Part shown: positions 1 through 6,280 of the stretch, one piece after another
Layout: every line of letters begins with the position of its first letter
Numbering within the stretch: the stretch's first letter is position 1
From: VRUG01 sp965372745
GTDB taxonomy: Bacteria > Planctomycetota > Phycisphaerae > Sedimentisphaerales > Anaerobacaceae
Length of the DNA stretch: 37,261 nucleotides
Direction of reading: 5' to 3'
Assembly (NCBI GenBank): GCA_965372745.1
Contig: CBDVDM010000017.1
Span: 1-37,261, forward strand
Program-made: the position numbers and the translations under genes
Notes under the pieces: generated by a model
The model's database searches: none
What the model was told of the DNA's origin: nothing
Seen by the model: only the letters and a program-made list of their open reading frames with translations

Positions 1-41
1 TTTTGCAACACCTTACGACGATATGCGAGAAGATGCTAATC

Positions 42-58
42 AAGACATTTTATGTCTT
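42..58 (-). other. Perfect hairpin just downstream of tRNA-Glu
   Basis: A 7-bp perfect inverted repeat (AAGACAT / ATGTCTT, 3-nt loop) begins 2 nt after the 3' end of tRNA-Glu, reading on the minus strand. Its place suggests a 3' boundary for the tRNA transcript, either a processing or termination hairpin. It has no U-tract after it on the minus strand, so it is not a classical intrinsic terminator and the role is inferred only from position. Confidence 0.3.
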
Positions 59-59
59 A

Positions 60-132
60 TACCCCCAAGGGGACTCGAACCCCTGTCACATGGATGAGAA
101 CCATGTATCCTAGGCCGCTAGACGATGGGGGC
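60..132 (-). tRNA. tRNA-Glu (anticodon CTC)
   Basis: Read on the minus strand, the sequence folds into a full cloverleaf. The acceptor 5' GCCCCCA pairs with TGGGGGT (G1-T72 wobble), the D-arm is of GTCTAGCGG type, the anticodon loop is TTCTCAT with anticodon CTC, and the T-arm has GGTTCGAGTCC. The length is 73 nt including the discriminator base. No CCA is encoded. It is the last gene of a minus-strand run tRNA-Met, IVP-type gene, tRNA-Glu. Confidence 0.95.
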
Positions 133-141
133 GGTTTAGTT

Positions 142-154
142 ATTAGTGAATAGT
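142..154. repeat. Left inverted repeat flanking the IVP-type gene
   Basis: The 13-mer ATTAGTGAATAGT is the exact reverse complement of 542-554. It lies 16 nt beyond the stop codon of the four-helix-bundle gene and 9 nt from tRNA-Glu. The surrounding 134-175 stretch is a run of related TTAGTxxTTAGT-like heptads. Together with the right copy it encloses the gene almost exactly, which looks like the ends of an inserted element. Confidence 0.7.
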
Positions 155-170
155 CATTAGTATTTAGTAT

Positions 171-539
171 CTAGTTTTTGGCATTTAGCTTTTTTATCAA
201 GCTCATCGTCATTTTGCTGATTTGTTCGATTTCATCAAGCAAAATGTCACTTTTATCATTTTTTACATAGCCCAACCTCTTGGCAATTATCAATTGAGTA
301 GATAATTCGGCACAGCTTCCCAGTGATATAAACAAAAACTGTTTATATTCGTTATTATGAAATCTTCCAAAACCTTCTGCTATATTCGAAGGTATCGAAA
401 CAGCCGCTCGCCGAATCTGACTAATCAAACCGTAAGTCTCTTCTTTGGGAAAATTTTTAGTGATATTATAAACTTCTTCGACCAGAGAGATACTTCTTTG
501 CCATATCTCCAAATCTTTAAAGCTTTTGATTTTTACCAT
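171..539 (-). CDS. Four-helix-bundle protein (23S rRNA intervening-sequence type, IVP)
   Basis: This 122-residue protein matches the four-helix-bundle family first described from proteins encoded in 23S rRNA intervening sequences (S23/IVP; TIGR02436, PF05635). The family pattern is visible: an early F-DL-WQ motif (residues 7-14), FPKEE near 30-34, then QIRRAAVSIPSNIAEG (41-56), and a later GS-AEL-TQL helix (74-82). It has four amphipathic helices, no catalytic motif, and full family length. The molecular role is unknown, though RNA-related binding is often suspected. The gene lies on the same strand as tRNA-Met (39 nt upstream) and tRNA-Glu (38 nt downstream), so it is probably cotranscribed with them. 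The ATG has no recognisable Shine-Dalgarno; instead the right inverted repeat sits 2 nt before it. Family call is secure; function is not known. Confidence 0.93.
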   Translation of the reverse strand: MVKIKSFKDLEIWQRSISLVEEVYNITKNFPKEETYGLISQIRRAAVSIPSNIAEGFGRFHNNEYKQFLFISLGSCAELSTQLIIAKRLGYVKNDKSDILLDEIEQISKMTMSLIKKLNAKN

Positions 540-541
540 TT

Positions 542-574
542 ACTATTCACTAATTACTGTTCACTATTCACTAA
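542..574. repeat. Right inverted repeat, present twice in tandem with 21-bp period
   Basis: ACTATTCACTAAT (542-554) is the perfect reverse complement of 142-154. A second copy, ACTATTCACTAA, lies at 563-574, offset by 21 bp, and ends 5 nt before the 3' end of tRNA-Met. The copies fill the whole spacer between tRNA-Met and the start codon of the IVP-type gene. Confidence 0.7.
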
Positions 575-578
575 ATAA

Positions 579-652
579 TAGCGGCGGATGGATTCGAACC
601 ATCGACCCTGGGCTTATGAATCCCATGCTCTAACCAACTGAGCTACGCCGCC
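579..652 (-). tRNA. tRNA-Met (anticodon CAT)
   Basis: The minus-strand cloverleaf has acceptor GGCGGCG paired with CGCCGCT (G1-T72 wobble), a D-arm with AGCTCAGTTGGTTAGAGC, loop TTCATAA with anticodon CAT, and T-loop GTTCGAATC. The GGCGGCG acceptor and body match elongator tRNA-Met better than initiator or Ile2 (lysidine) tRNAs. The last anticodon-stem pair is A31-G39, a mismatch, which is unusual for this tRNA. No CCA is encoded. A TTGACA box lies upstream at 696-701 (minus strand), but a good -10 at proper spacing was not found. Confidence 0.93.
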
Positions 653-758
653 ATATACAAAACAACAGTATAAACTAACAATTTAGTACATGGATTGTCA
701 ACTCTTTTGGGGTTCAAAACTTCAAAAAAAGAAAAACATCCGGCTTAAAGATTAGTTC

Positions 759-787
759 TTGAAATATTTGTTTTTTCAGACTAAAGT
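759..787 (+). promoter_or_regulatory. Probable sigma-70 promoter of tRNA-Lys
   Basis: TTGAAA at 759-764 and TAAAGT at 782-787 are separated by 17 nt. This places a start site about 20 nt before tRNA-Lys. The same TAAAGT -10 variant recurs in front of the UDP-glucuronate decarboxylase gene. Confidence 0.45.
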
Positions 788-812
788 ATGTGGGAGTTCA
801 GGATACATCTTC

Positions 813-885
<73 letters not shown>

Positions 886-969
886 TTCGCTCTCTTTAAT
901 TCAAGGGGGGCAGTCTCGATTATATTGAATCCTCGCCAGCCAATGATTAAACATTATAATTATAATGAC

Positions 970-2001
970 TTAAGGTGCGCTCCAGAGATAGAGCAGTTCC
1001 GGTGTATTAAATTCGTATAACGTGCTTCTGTCAATTTTAAATACACTATTGGCACGTGCATCCAGAAAACTCGCAAGGGAAAATGGCTTGTGATACTCAA
1101 CTACATAAGCCTCCTTGATTCCTGCAAGTGATTTAATCTCTTCTATCGCTTCATCGAGATAACCTATCTTGTCTATTAGTTTCTCTTCAAGTGCCTCCGA
1201 TGCACCGTAAATACTTCCGTCTGCCAAACGCCTTACTTCATCAAGACCAAGCTCTTCTCGCCCGTCTGCAACTATCTGAACAAACCGTTCATAAGCTGGA
1301 GTAATAAGTTTGTCCTGGAAATACTTTAACTGCTCTTCGTCTGGTTTTGTAAAGGAACTCGGCCAGTCCTTTCTGAGGCCTGACTTCACAACTACAGGCT
1401 GGATACCTAACTTCTCCTCAAGCAGCTCCTGCAATACAAAGTAATTCATTATTACTCCGATTGAACCTGTAATTGCTGTTGGCTCTGACACGATTTTATT
1501 ACATGCTACCGATGCGTAATACCCGCCTGACGCTGCCACACCCTGCATAAACGCCACTACAGGCCTGCCTGTTTGCTCACGGTATTTTCGGATTTCATTA
1601 TGAATCTGGTCACTTCCTGAAATTGTTCCTCCCGGTGATGCCACTCGGAGTATCAAACCCTTGATTCGCTTGTCTTTTTCTGCAGTTTTAAGTTGTTTAT
1701 ATATATCTTGCGCCTTCTCGCTGTTAATCACACCCTGAATATTTATTATTGCTATCTTGTTTGCTCGCAGGCCTTCCTGAATTACATCTTCAACAAATTT
1801 GCCTTTCTCTCCGGCTGCAAAAAATGCGACCAACCCTAACAGCAGCATAAATAATACAGCGTTACCAAGTACTACCAAGCCTATGAATATTCCCCAGAAG
1901 ATTTTCCAGCCGCTCCTGCTCTTCGGAGTCTTTGTGCTCACGCCACTATTAACTGACGCAGGAGGTAATTCCGGTATGTTTTCATTATGTTCAAAGTCCA
2001 T
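970..2001 (-). CDS. sppA: Signal peptide peptidase SppA-type (S49) membrane serine protease
   Basis: This is a 343-residue S49 protease that degrades cleaved signal peptides or membrane-protein fragments in the inner membrane. Residues 32-63 form one long hydrophobic N-terminal anchor after a cytoplasmic tail; the protease domain follows. The nucleophile is Ser158 in the AASGGYY motif and the general base is probably Lys211 in the SGLRKDW segment, 53 residues later, matching the Ser/Lys spacing of the short Bacillus-type SppA. The RVASPGGT segment near 119-126 is also typical. Its length fits the single-domain form, not the 600-residue E. coli form. The ATG is preceded by AGAGGT. It starts 32 bp after the stop of the LpxL-like acyltransferase on the same strand, so the two form a likely operon. 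Confidence 0.93.
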   Translation of the reverse strand: MDFEHNENIPELPPASVNSGVSTKTPKSRSGWKIFWGIFIGLVVLGNAVLFMLLLGLVAFFAAGEKGKFVEDVIQEGLRANKIAIINIQGVINSEKAQDIYKQLKTAEKDKRIKGLILRVASPGGTISGSDQIHNEIRKYREQTGRPVVAFMQGVAASGGYYASVACNKIVSEPTAITGSIGVIMNYFVLQELLEEKLGIQPVVVKSGLRKDWPSSFTKPDEEQLKYFQDKLITPAYERFVQIVADGREELGLDEVRRLADGSIYGASEALEEKLIDKIGYLDEAIEEIKSLAGIKEAYVVEYHKPFSLASFLDARANSVFKIDRSTLYEFNTPELLYLWSAP

Positions 2002-2033
2002 GATTAACCTCTTTCAAAAAATAATGAATCTTT

Positions 2034-3002
2034 TTAGCATTGTGTCCTGACTGTTTCAGGCTCTTTCAATTCTTTTTTGGGACGATGTTTCCATCTTCGA
2101 TGAAGCCACCAGTATTGACTTGGGTCTTCGCGAACAAACTTTTCAATTGCCCTGGTATATTCCTGTGTTATCCACCTCAGCGGGTCATCCTTATCTGCCC
2201 ACTCTTGTGGTAGTATTACTCTGTCTATTGCTATTTCAAAATGAAACCTGTTACCAACTCGCCTGCTGTAGGCTATGCCTATCGGGAGGTTATAAGTCAG
2301 TGCTAATAAGCCGATGCTTTTATATGTACTGGCTTTACGGCCGAAGAAATCCACGAATATACCCTTTCTGCCGGCATCCTGGTCAGCGATAAAGCACAGC
2401 GTTGCTCCCGATGAGCCTATTTGTTGCATCAAATCCGATGCGCCTTTCTTATCGATTATTTTTTGTCCTGCACGCTTACGGACTTCGTATAAGTAATTGC
2501 TGAGAAATTTATTATCTAAGGGCCGGGCGATACTGTAGGCATTAAACCCGAAAAGTCCGAGCATATACCCCATTATCTCGAAGTTAGAATAATGGGCAGC
2601 TATCATCAAAAAACCATTACCCTCCTTCATCAGCCACTTGGCGTATTCACCGTGCTTGAAATCACAATAGTCGCGCCAGTTGCATTTTTTTACAAGTCTT
2701 GGTGTAAACAAAATATCAACAGCTAACATCGCAATTTGCTCAAAGCTTCTCCGTCCGGTTTTCCATATCCATTCCTCGCTTTTATCTGGGAAACCTGCCC
2801 GAAGATTATTTAATGCACGTTTTCTACCGCGATGATAATATTTCCACAGGCAACGGCCGAGAAAACAGGCGAACCGAAGATTGGTTTCAATATCGAACAA
2901 ATACAGAACCAGAACTAAAATCCGTACCCCTGTGTAGCTGAGCCAATCCTTGAGCAGATTGCGTTTTTTCTTTTTCTTCTTTTGTTTCTGTGGTTGACCC
3001 AT
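2034..3002 (-). CDS. LpxL/HtrB-family lipid A (Kdo-dependent) acyltransferase
   Basis: The protein belongs to the bacterial lipid A late acyltransferase family, which moves an acyl chain onto a lipid A precursor at the inner membrane. The signature HX4E site is at His137-Glu142 (HYSNFE). The N-terminal KDWLSYTGVR and following hydrophobic stretch (about 20-36) form the usual membrane anchor. The C-terminal WWLHRRWKHRPK is the typical family ending. I chose the ATG at 3002 (322 residues): it begins with a lysine-rich tail directly before the anchor, whereas an upstream GTG at 3053 would add 17 residues unlike the family. Neither start has a strong ribosome-binding site. Which acyl chain and which LpxL/LpxM-like role cannot be told. 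With the MsbA- and WaaP-like genes, it supports a lipopolysaccharide-bearing outer membrane. Confidence 0.88.
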   Translation of the reverse strand: MGQPQKQKKKKKKRNLLKDWLSYTGVRILVLVLYLFDIETNLRFACFLGRCLWKYYHRGRKRALNNLRAGFPDKSEEWIWKTGRRSFEQIAMLAVDILFTPRLVKKCNWRDYCDFKHGEYAKWLMKEGNGFLMIAAHYSNFEIMGYMLGLFGFNAYSIARPLDNKFLSNYLYEVRKRAGQKIIDKKGASDLMQQIGSSGATLCFIADQDAGRKGIFVDFFGRKASTYKSIGLLALTYNLPIGIAYSRRVGNRFHFEIAIDRVILPQEWADKDDPLRWITQEYTRAIEKFVREDPSQYWWLHRRWKHRPKKELKEPETVRTQC

Positions 3003-3133
3003 AGACCGTGATTTTAGACCAAAAATCAGCTTTGTCAAGCATAAGAAAAACACAGATTTAGACTATTACCGTTGAAGATACACGCAGAATGACGATATTG
3101 TACAAACAAAGTAGGCTGAATGCTTAAATGCTG

Positions 3134-3505
3134 TTATTTTTTATTGTAGTCAAGAACCATATTCACAGCTTCCAACTCGCTGGGCTTAAACGGAAGCGAC
3201 TCATAAAAGTTTAACTCTACTCGACGCAGAAACTTATCAAGTATGTCAATACGCCCGATTCGTCCAATTCTCGTTACCCTGCGAAGCGAGTCTGGTAACT
3301 TCGTGTTGGGAATATAAAAGTAAGTAATCAGTTCTTGACCTTCATGAGGAAAACTTTGTGTGGCATGACACGAAAAAGATATGGCTTTGCTTGACAGATC
3401 ATGTATCACTCCGTGACAGGGACTTTGATTAAGGTCCCTGCTAAACCAGACGACCCAATCACAATGCAGTCTTTTCTCTTTACGTCGTTCAGTACCTGTA
3501 TACAT
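3134..3505 (-). CDS. Small PilZ-like protein with altered motif
   Basis: This is a 123-residue soluble protein. The N-terminus has the arginine motif of PilZ domains (ERRKEKR, residues 6-12, RxxxR) followed by short beta strands and an HDLSSKA segment near 35-41 that stands where PilZ has D/NxSxxG. The glycine is an alanine here. PilZ domains bind cyclic di-GMP and control motility, polysaccharide synthesis or secretion. The RxxxR part is intact, so binding may be kept or weakened; this is inference. It has no membrane segment and no partner domain. It is a single gene: 80 bp before the acyltransferase gene downstream and 334 bp from tRNA-Arg upstream. Confidence 0.65.
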   Translation of the reverse strand: MYTGTERRKEKRLHCDWVVWFSRDLNQSPCHGVIHDLSSKAISFSCHATQSFPHEGQELITYFYIPNTKLPDSLRRVTRIGRIGRIDILDKFLRRVELNFYESLPFKPSELEAVNMVLDYNKK

Positions 3506-3839
3506 CTTTTACACTCTCCGATTTAATCCCTTATTAATTTATAAGTAATATTTGGAGAATCGCCAAATTTAAACCTCAAAACCGATAATACTGATTTTTA
3601 AATTGTTATATTGCCCGAAAATATTTAATTATTGATTTTAAAGTTGAGAGTTGAATGAAAAAATGCCCGTGCTTTCGTCTTAGGTTTTTTGTTTAATCAC
3701 CACTTCTCCAAAAGTTACTCTCTATAACCTTTATATATCTGTTTGGTAAACAATCAAGAAAAGCTGCATTTTTTCTCGGCTGTTACTTTAGAAATGTTTT
3801 TACACTAATTTGAAAGAAAGCAAACCTCCCAATTTCAAA
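3506..3839. other. AT-rich intergenic region without a gene
   Basis: The 334 bp between the PilZ-like gene and tRNA-Arg hold no convincing reading frame, RNA fold or terminator. They presumably carry the promoter of the PilZ-like gene (minus strand) and the tail of the tRNA-Arg transcript, but no clear -35/-10 pair was recognised. Confidence 0.6.
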
Positions 3840-3913
<74 letters not shown>

Positions 3914-3938
3914 AAATCGTTACATACGACCATCACGC

Positions 3939-3967
3939 AGTTTAGTCTTTCGTTCCCTTTATGTCTA
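3939..3967 (-). promoter_or_regulatory. Probable promoter of tRNA-Arg
   Basis: On the minus strand TAGACA (3962-3967) and TAAACT (3939-3944) are spaced by exactly 17 nt. This gives a start about 19 nt before the tRNA 5' end. Confidence 0.45.
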
Positions 3968-4157
3968 TTAAAATCCCATAAGCTCATGCCAGTAAAAACA
4001 TGGAATTTAAATGCTTAGGAGATGTTTTCCTTAGGTTATAAGTTATAAAATGTAGTAGCCACTACTTAATCTGACAAACAGGTCTTTTTTGCCTGTAGTG
4101 TATTGTTTAATATTTTTACTCTGTGCCATTTGTGATTAGCCAAACGATTCAATCAAT

Positions 4158-4841
4158 TTAGACCTTCCAGTCGGAAGATGTCTTGATGAATTTGTTTTGT
4201 ATTAACATTCCAACAGCTGTTGGAATGATTATCACAAGCGGTAAGAACCAGTTGCTGTTAAAAACAAGCTCCTGCACATTAGTTGTCGGCGGGTCCTGGA
4301 GATTTTCGTAATGATAGAAAAGCGATAACATCCCTGTTACGATTAAAATACCGCCGCCAAGACTGGAGAACAGCATTATGGCAACCCTGAATATAATAAA
4401 AGAAACCATACCGCCGGCAACAATACCTATAATCGCTCCTGCTAATATATATTTTTCCGGTAGTTCAAACGCATACCACACACCGCCTGTTATTATACCG
4501 CCTGCAACTGCTCCCAGCGCACTTACCGACCATCTCATCAATGGGATTGATACCGCAGCCAAAATAAATAACCCAATCACACCGCTCCAGAGTTCGCTGC
4601 CGAAGCGGCCTCCAAATTTGGTACCAAGAAACAATCCTATTAGTCCAAAACAAATAACCACCAGTACCTTAAATATTCGCCAGCCATACATGAGATAAAC
4701 TGCGCCAAACGAAAGCGCAATTAAAGCCTGAAGCCAGGACAAACTTGTTATCTGTTCCCAGATATAATCAATTGGAACGACTTGTGCTTCTTCAGCAGCC
4801 GTACCCGATACTGCCTGTGCCAATATTACTAATTGGTCCAT
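4158..4841 (-). CDS. Unknown polytopic membrane protein (TMEM198/DUF4203-like)
   Basis: This 227-residue protein is almost wholly membrane-embedded. About seven hydrophobic segments can be seen, at roughly 37-53, 58-73, 85-101, 106-122, 130-150, 153-172 and 198-214. Many glycines occur inside them (GLIGLFLGTKFGG, GAVAGGIITGG, GIVAGG), a pattern resembling the TMEM198/DUF4203 group of glycine-rich membrane proteins. The first 30 residues contain a weak hydrophobic start and an acidic linker. I see no catalytic or ligand motif, so no function is proposed. The family resemblance is by eye and weak. The gene stands alone between tRNA-Arg and tRNA-Leu, all on the minus strand. Confidence 0.6.
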   Translation of the reverse strand: MDQLVILAQAVSGTAAEEAQVVPIDYIWEQITSLSWLQALIALSFGAVYLMYGWRIFKVLVVICFGLIGLFLGTKFGGRFGSELWSGVIGLFILAAVSIPLMRWSVSALGAVAGGIITGGVWYAFELPEKYILAGAIIGIVAGGMVSFIIFRVAIMLFSSLGGGILIVTGMLSLFYHYENLQDPPTTNVQELVFNSNWFLPLVIIIPTAVGMLIQNKFIKTSSDWKV

Positions 4842-4978
4842 TGTTATACACTCCTTTAAATTTCCTTGTGAGAGGAATAATTGTTTATTTATTTGTATTT
4901 ATCGTCCTTTCAATACAGATTTCATTAGCTGACAATATGGAAGTCAAAATGAAGAAAAAACAGTAGGAAGATTAAAAA

Positions 4979-5062
4979 TGCGGATGAGAGGAGTCGAACC
5001 TCCACGAGCCTAAGCCCACAGGCACCTGAAGCCTGCGCGTCTGCCAATTCCGCCACATCCGC
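4979..5062 (-). tRNA. tRNA-Leu (anticodon CAG)
   Basis: This is a minus-strand class II tRNA of 84 nt with a long variable arm. The acceptor GCGGATG pairs perfectly with CATCCGC, the anticodon loop is TTCAGGT with anticodon CAG, and the T-loop is GGTTCGACTCC. Discriminator A fits leucine. CCA is not encoded. Confidence 0.96.
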
Positions 5063-5328
5063 AATAAATGATGATATTAGAGGTTTTTACCGTTTCGTCA
5101 AGAGTTTTAACGACAATCCTTATTAATCTTGCTATTTTGCCTGGCTCAAGTCTATATTTGATAGTTGCAAAAATCTTGCCATTTATGCCATAATTTCTTC
5201 GAAAAAGCTTGACACTATACAGAATTTATGGTACGGGACAATCAGGAGAAGAGAACCATGTTTATTATTCCATGGGCAATCTTGCAAGAGGGGACATATG
5301 CTGGGGAGGGCGGCGTAAATTTATCTTC
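5063..5328. other. Intergenic region upstream of the PEP-CTERM gene
   Basis: This stretch lies between the divergent tRNA-Leu and PEP-CTERM genes. It holds the tRNA-Leu promoter on the minus strand and, on the plus strand, a perfect TTGACA at 5210-5215. A good -10 at 17 nt is lacking (TACGGG). Short overlapping frames run from about 5209 to 5458 in two registers, but they have no family pattern and no ribosome-binding site, so I treat the DNA as untranslated leader. Confidence 0.5.
5074..5101 (-). promoter_or_regulatory. Promoter of tRNA-Leu
   Basis: On the minus strand TTGACG (5096-5101) and TAATAT (5074-5079) are spaced by 16 nt. The start site would fall a few nucleotides before the tRNA 5' end. 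This is one of the best promoter matches in the window. Confidence 0.6.
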
Positions 5329-5428
5329 CTGGCGGGCAAATCCGCTAAGCCAGAGAATTACTACACTGCAAATGTGGTGGTTTCACAATAGTAATAATCC
5401 CGTAGACTCGACAGGCATAAGGTCTGTC
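5329..5428 (+). promoter_or_regulatory. Candidate structured leader RNA of the PEP-CTERM gene
   Basis: Three consecutive stems can be drawn in 100 nt. Stem 1 pairs CTGGC (5329-5333) with GCCAG (5349-5353) and has an inner GG/CC option. Stem 2 pairs 5355-5365 with 5373-5383 over 11 bp, including G-U pairs, around the loop CTGCAAA. Stem 3 pairs GACAGGC (5410-5416) with GTCTGTC (5422-5428) around ATAAG. The strong ribosome-binding site of the downstream gene follows 36 nt later. No known riboswitch class was recognised; it could be a regulatory leader or simply a stable 5' UTR. Pairing was worked out by hand without energy calculation. Confidence 0.4.
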
Positions 5429-5480
5429 AAGATAACCATAAATTGTAATGAACTATAGATTTTGAAAGGAGGATAGAATT

Positions 5481-6188
5481 ATGAAAAAGATTCTTTTTGT
5501 AAGTTTGTGTCTGCTGTTTGTCGCCGGCACGGCTGTGGCACACTGGGTTCCAGGCGATGGTCACAAAATGCACTATCCACAACTGCCTGATCCTGATGGG
5601 TGGGATGTGCTGGCTACTCAGCCCAAAATCCTCGCTGACGACTGGCAGTGTAGCTCCAGCGGTTTCGTCACGGACATTCATTTTTGGGGTTCATGGAAGG
5701 AAGACCAGATGGGTACAATTATAAGCGCCCACCTGAGTATTCATGCTGACGACCGTACCGGTGCCTACAGTAAGCCCGGTGACCTACTCTGGTCATGGGA
5801 TGTTGAGCCCACCTTGATTGGTGATGAGCCCATATCGTGGCAGGGCTGGTTTAATCCTAATACAGGTGAATACGTCGAAAACGACCACCAACTCTGGTTC
5901 ATATACAACATCGTGAATATTCCAGAGCCCTTCTGGCAGGAGAAGGACACGATTTACTGGCTGGATATTTCCGTTACCACTGTGGATGGCCTATGGGGCT
6001 GGAAGACGTCCGAATCGCCCCAGTTCGAAGATGACGCCGTGTATTCGGATGATGGTGTGAATTGGTATGAGCTGGTAGACCCGATTACCTATGAGTCGCT
6101 TGACCTGGCTTTTGTGATTACGCCTGAGCCGGCAACGATAATACTGCTGGGAATGGGTGGCATGCTGTTTCGCAGACGCAAACACTGA
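5481..6188 (+). CDS. Exported PEP-CTERM protein
   Basis: This is a 235-residue secreted protein. Residues 1-20 are a clear signal peptide (MKKILFVSLCLLFVAGTAVA, cleavage before His21). The C-terminus is a PEP-CTERM sorting tag: PEP at 215-217, a short hydrophobic helix, then RRRKH at the very end. In organisms with exosortase this tag is recognised and removed in the membrane. The mature part (21-210) is rich in Trp and Asp, has ADDWQC and DIHFWGSW motifs near 53-58 and 66-73, and looks like a beta-rich domain seen in planctomycete PEP-CTERM proteins (possibly the group called DUF7901, named from memory). Function is unknown; surface or extracellular-matrix use is likely. AAAGGAGG at 5465-5472 gives a very strong start. 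No exosortase gene is in the window. Confidence 0.88.
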   Translation: MKKILFVSLCLLFVAGTAVAHWVPGDGHKMHYPQLPDPDGWDVLATQPKILADDWQCSSSGFVTDIHFWGSWKEDQMGTIISAHLSIHADDRTGAYSKPGDLLWSWDVEPTLIGDEPISWQGWFNPNTGEYVENDHQLWFIYNIVNIPEPFWQEKDTIYWLDISVTTVDGLWGWKTSESPQFEDDAVYSDDGVNWYELVDPITYESLDLAFVITPEPATIILLGMGGMLFRRRKH

Positions 6189-6220
6189 TTAGCTTTCAGC
6201 CGTGAACTGTTAGCTTTCAG
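6189..6220 (+). repeat. Short direct repeat TTAGCTTTCAG with 21-bp period
   Basis: TTAGCTTTCAG occurs at 6189-6199 and again at 6210-6220, offset by exactly 21 bp, directly after the PEP-CTERM stop codon. It resembles in style, not sequence, the 21-bp-period repeats beside the IVP-type gene. No function is proposed. Confidence 0.5.
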
Positions 6221-6230
6221 AAAATGAGAA

Positions 6231-6265
6231 AAGAGGCAAGTCCTTAGGGCTTACCTCTTTTTTAT
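6231..6265. terminator. Bidirectional intrinsic terminator
   Basis: AAGAGGCAAGTCC (6231-6243) and GGGCTTACCTCTT (6247-6259) form a 13-bp stem with one C-A mismatch and one T-G pair around a TTA loop. A run of T follows to 6263 on the plus strand. On the minus strand the stem is followed by TTTTCTCATTTT. It sits between the stop codons of the convergent PEP-CTERM and MscS genes and can serve both. Confidence 0.85.
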
Positions 6266-6280
6266 TAACCATTTAGGCTC

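Noticed and set aside
357..578. Plus-strand frame of 73 codons opposite the IVP-type gene
   Set aside because: It is an antisense shadow of a clear family member and has no ribosome-binding site or family pattern.
5150..5185. Sigma-54 promoter for the PEP-CTERM gene (TTGC-like boxes near 5164 and 5175)
   Set aside because: The -24 GG and the spacing to a -12 GC do not fit.
5320..5400. Cyclic di-GMP (GEMM) riboswitch, suggested by GGGCAAA and TGCAAA in the leader
   Set aside because: The GNRA hairpin, the GACGCAAAGCC segment and the receptor stem of that class are missing.
5209..5458. Two overlapping short frames before the PEP-CTERM gene
   Set aside because: They show no domain, no ribosome-binding site and no codon pattern like the neighbours; the stretch is better explained as a leader with stems.
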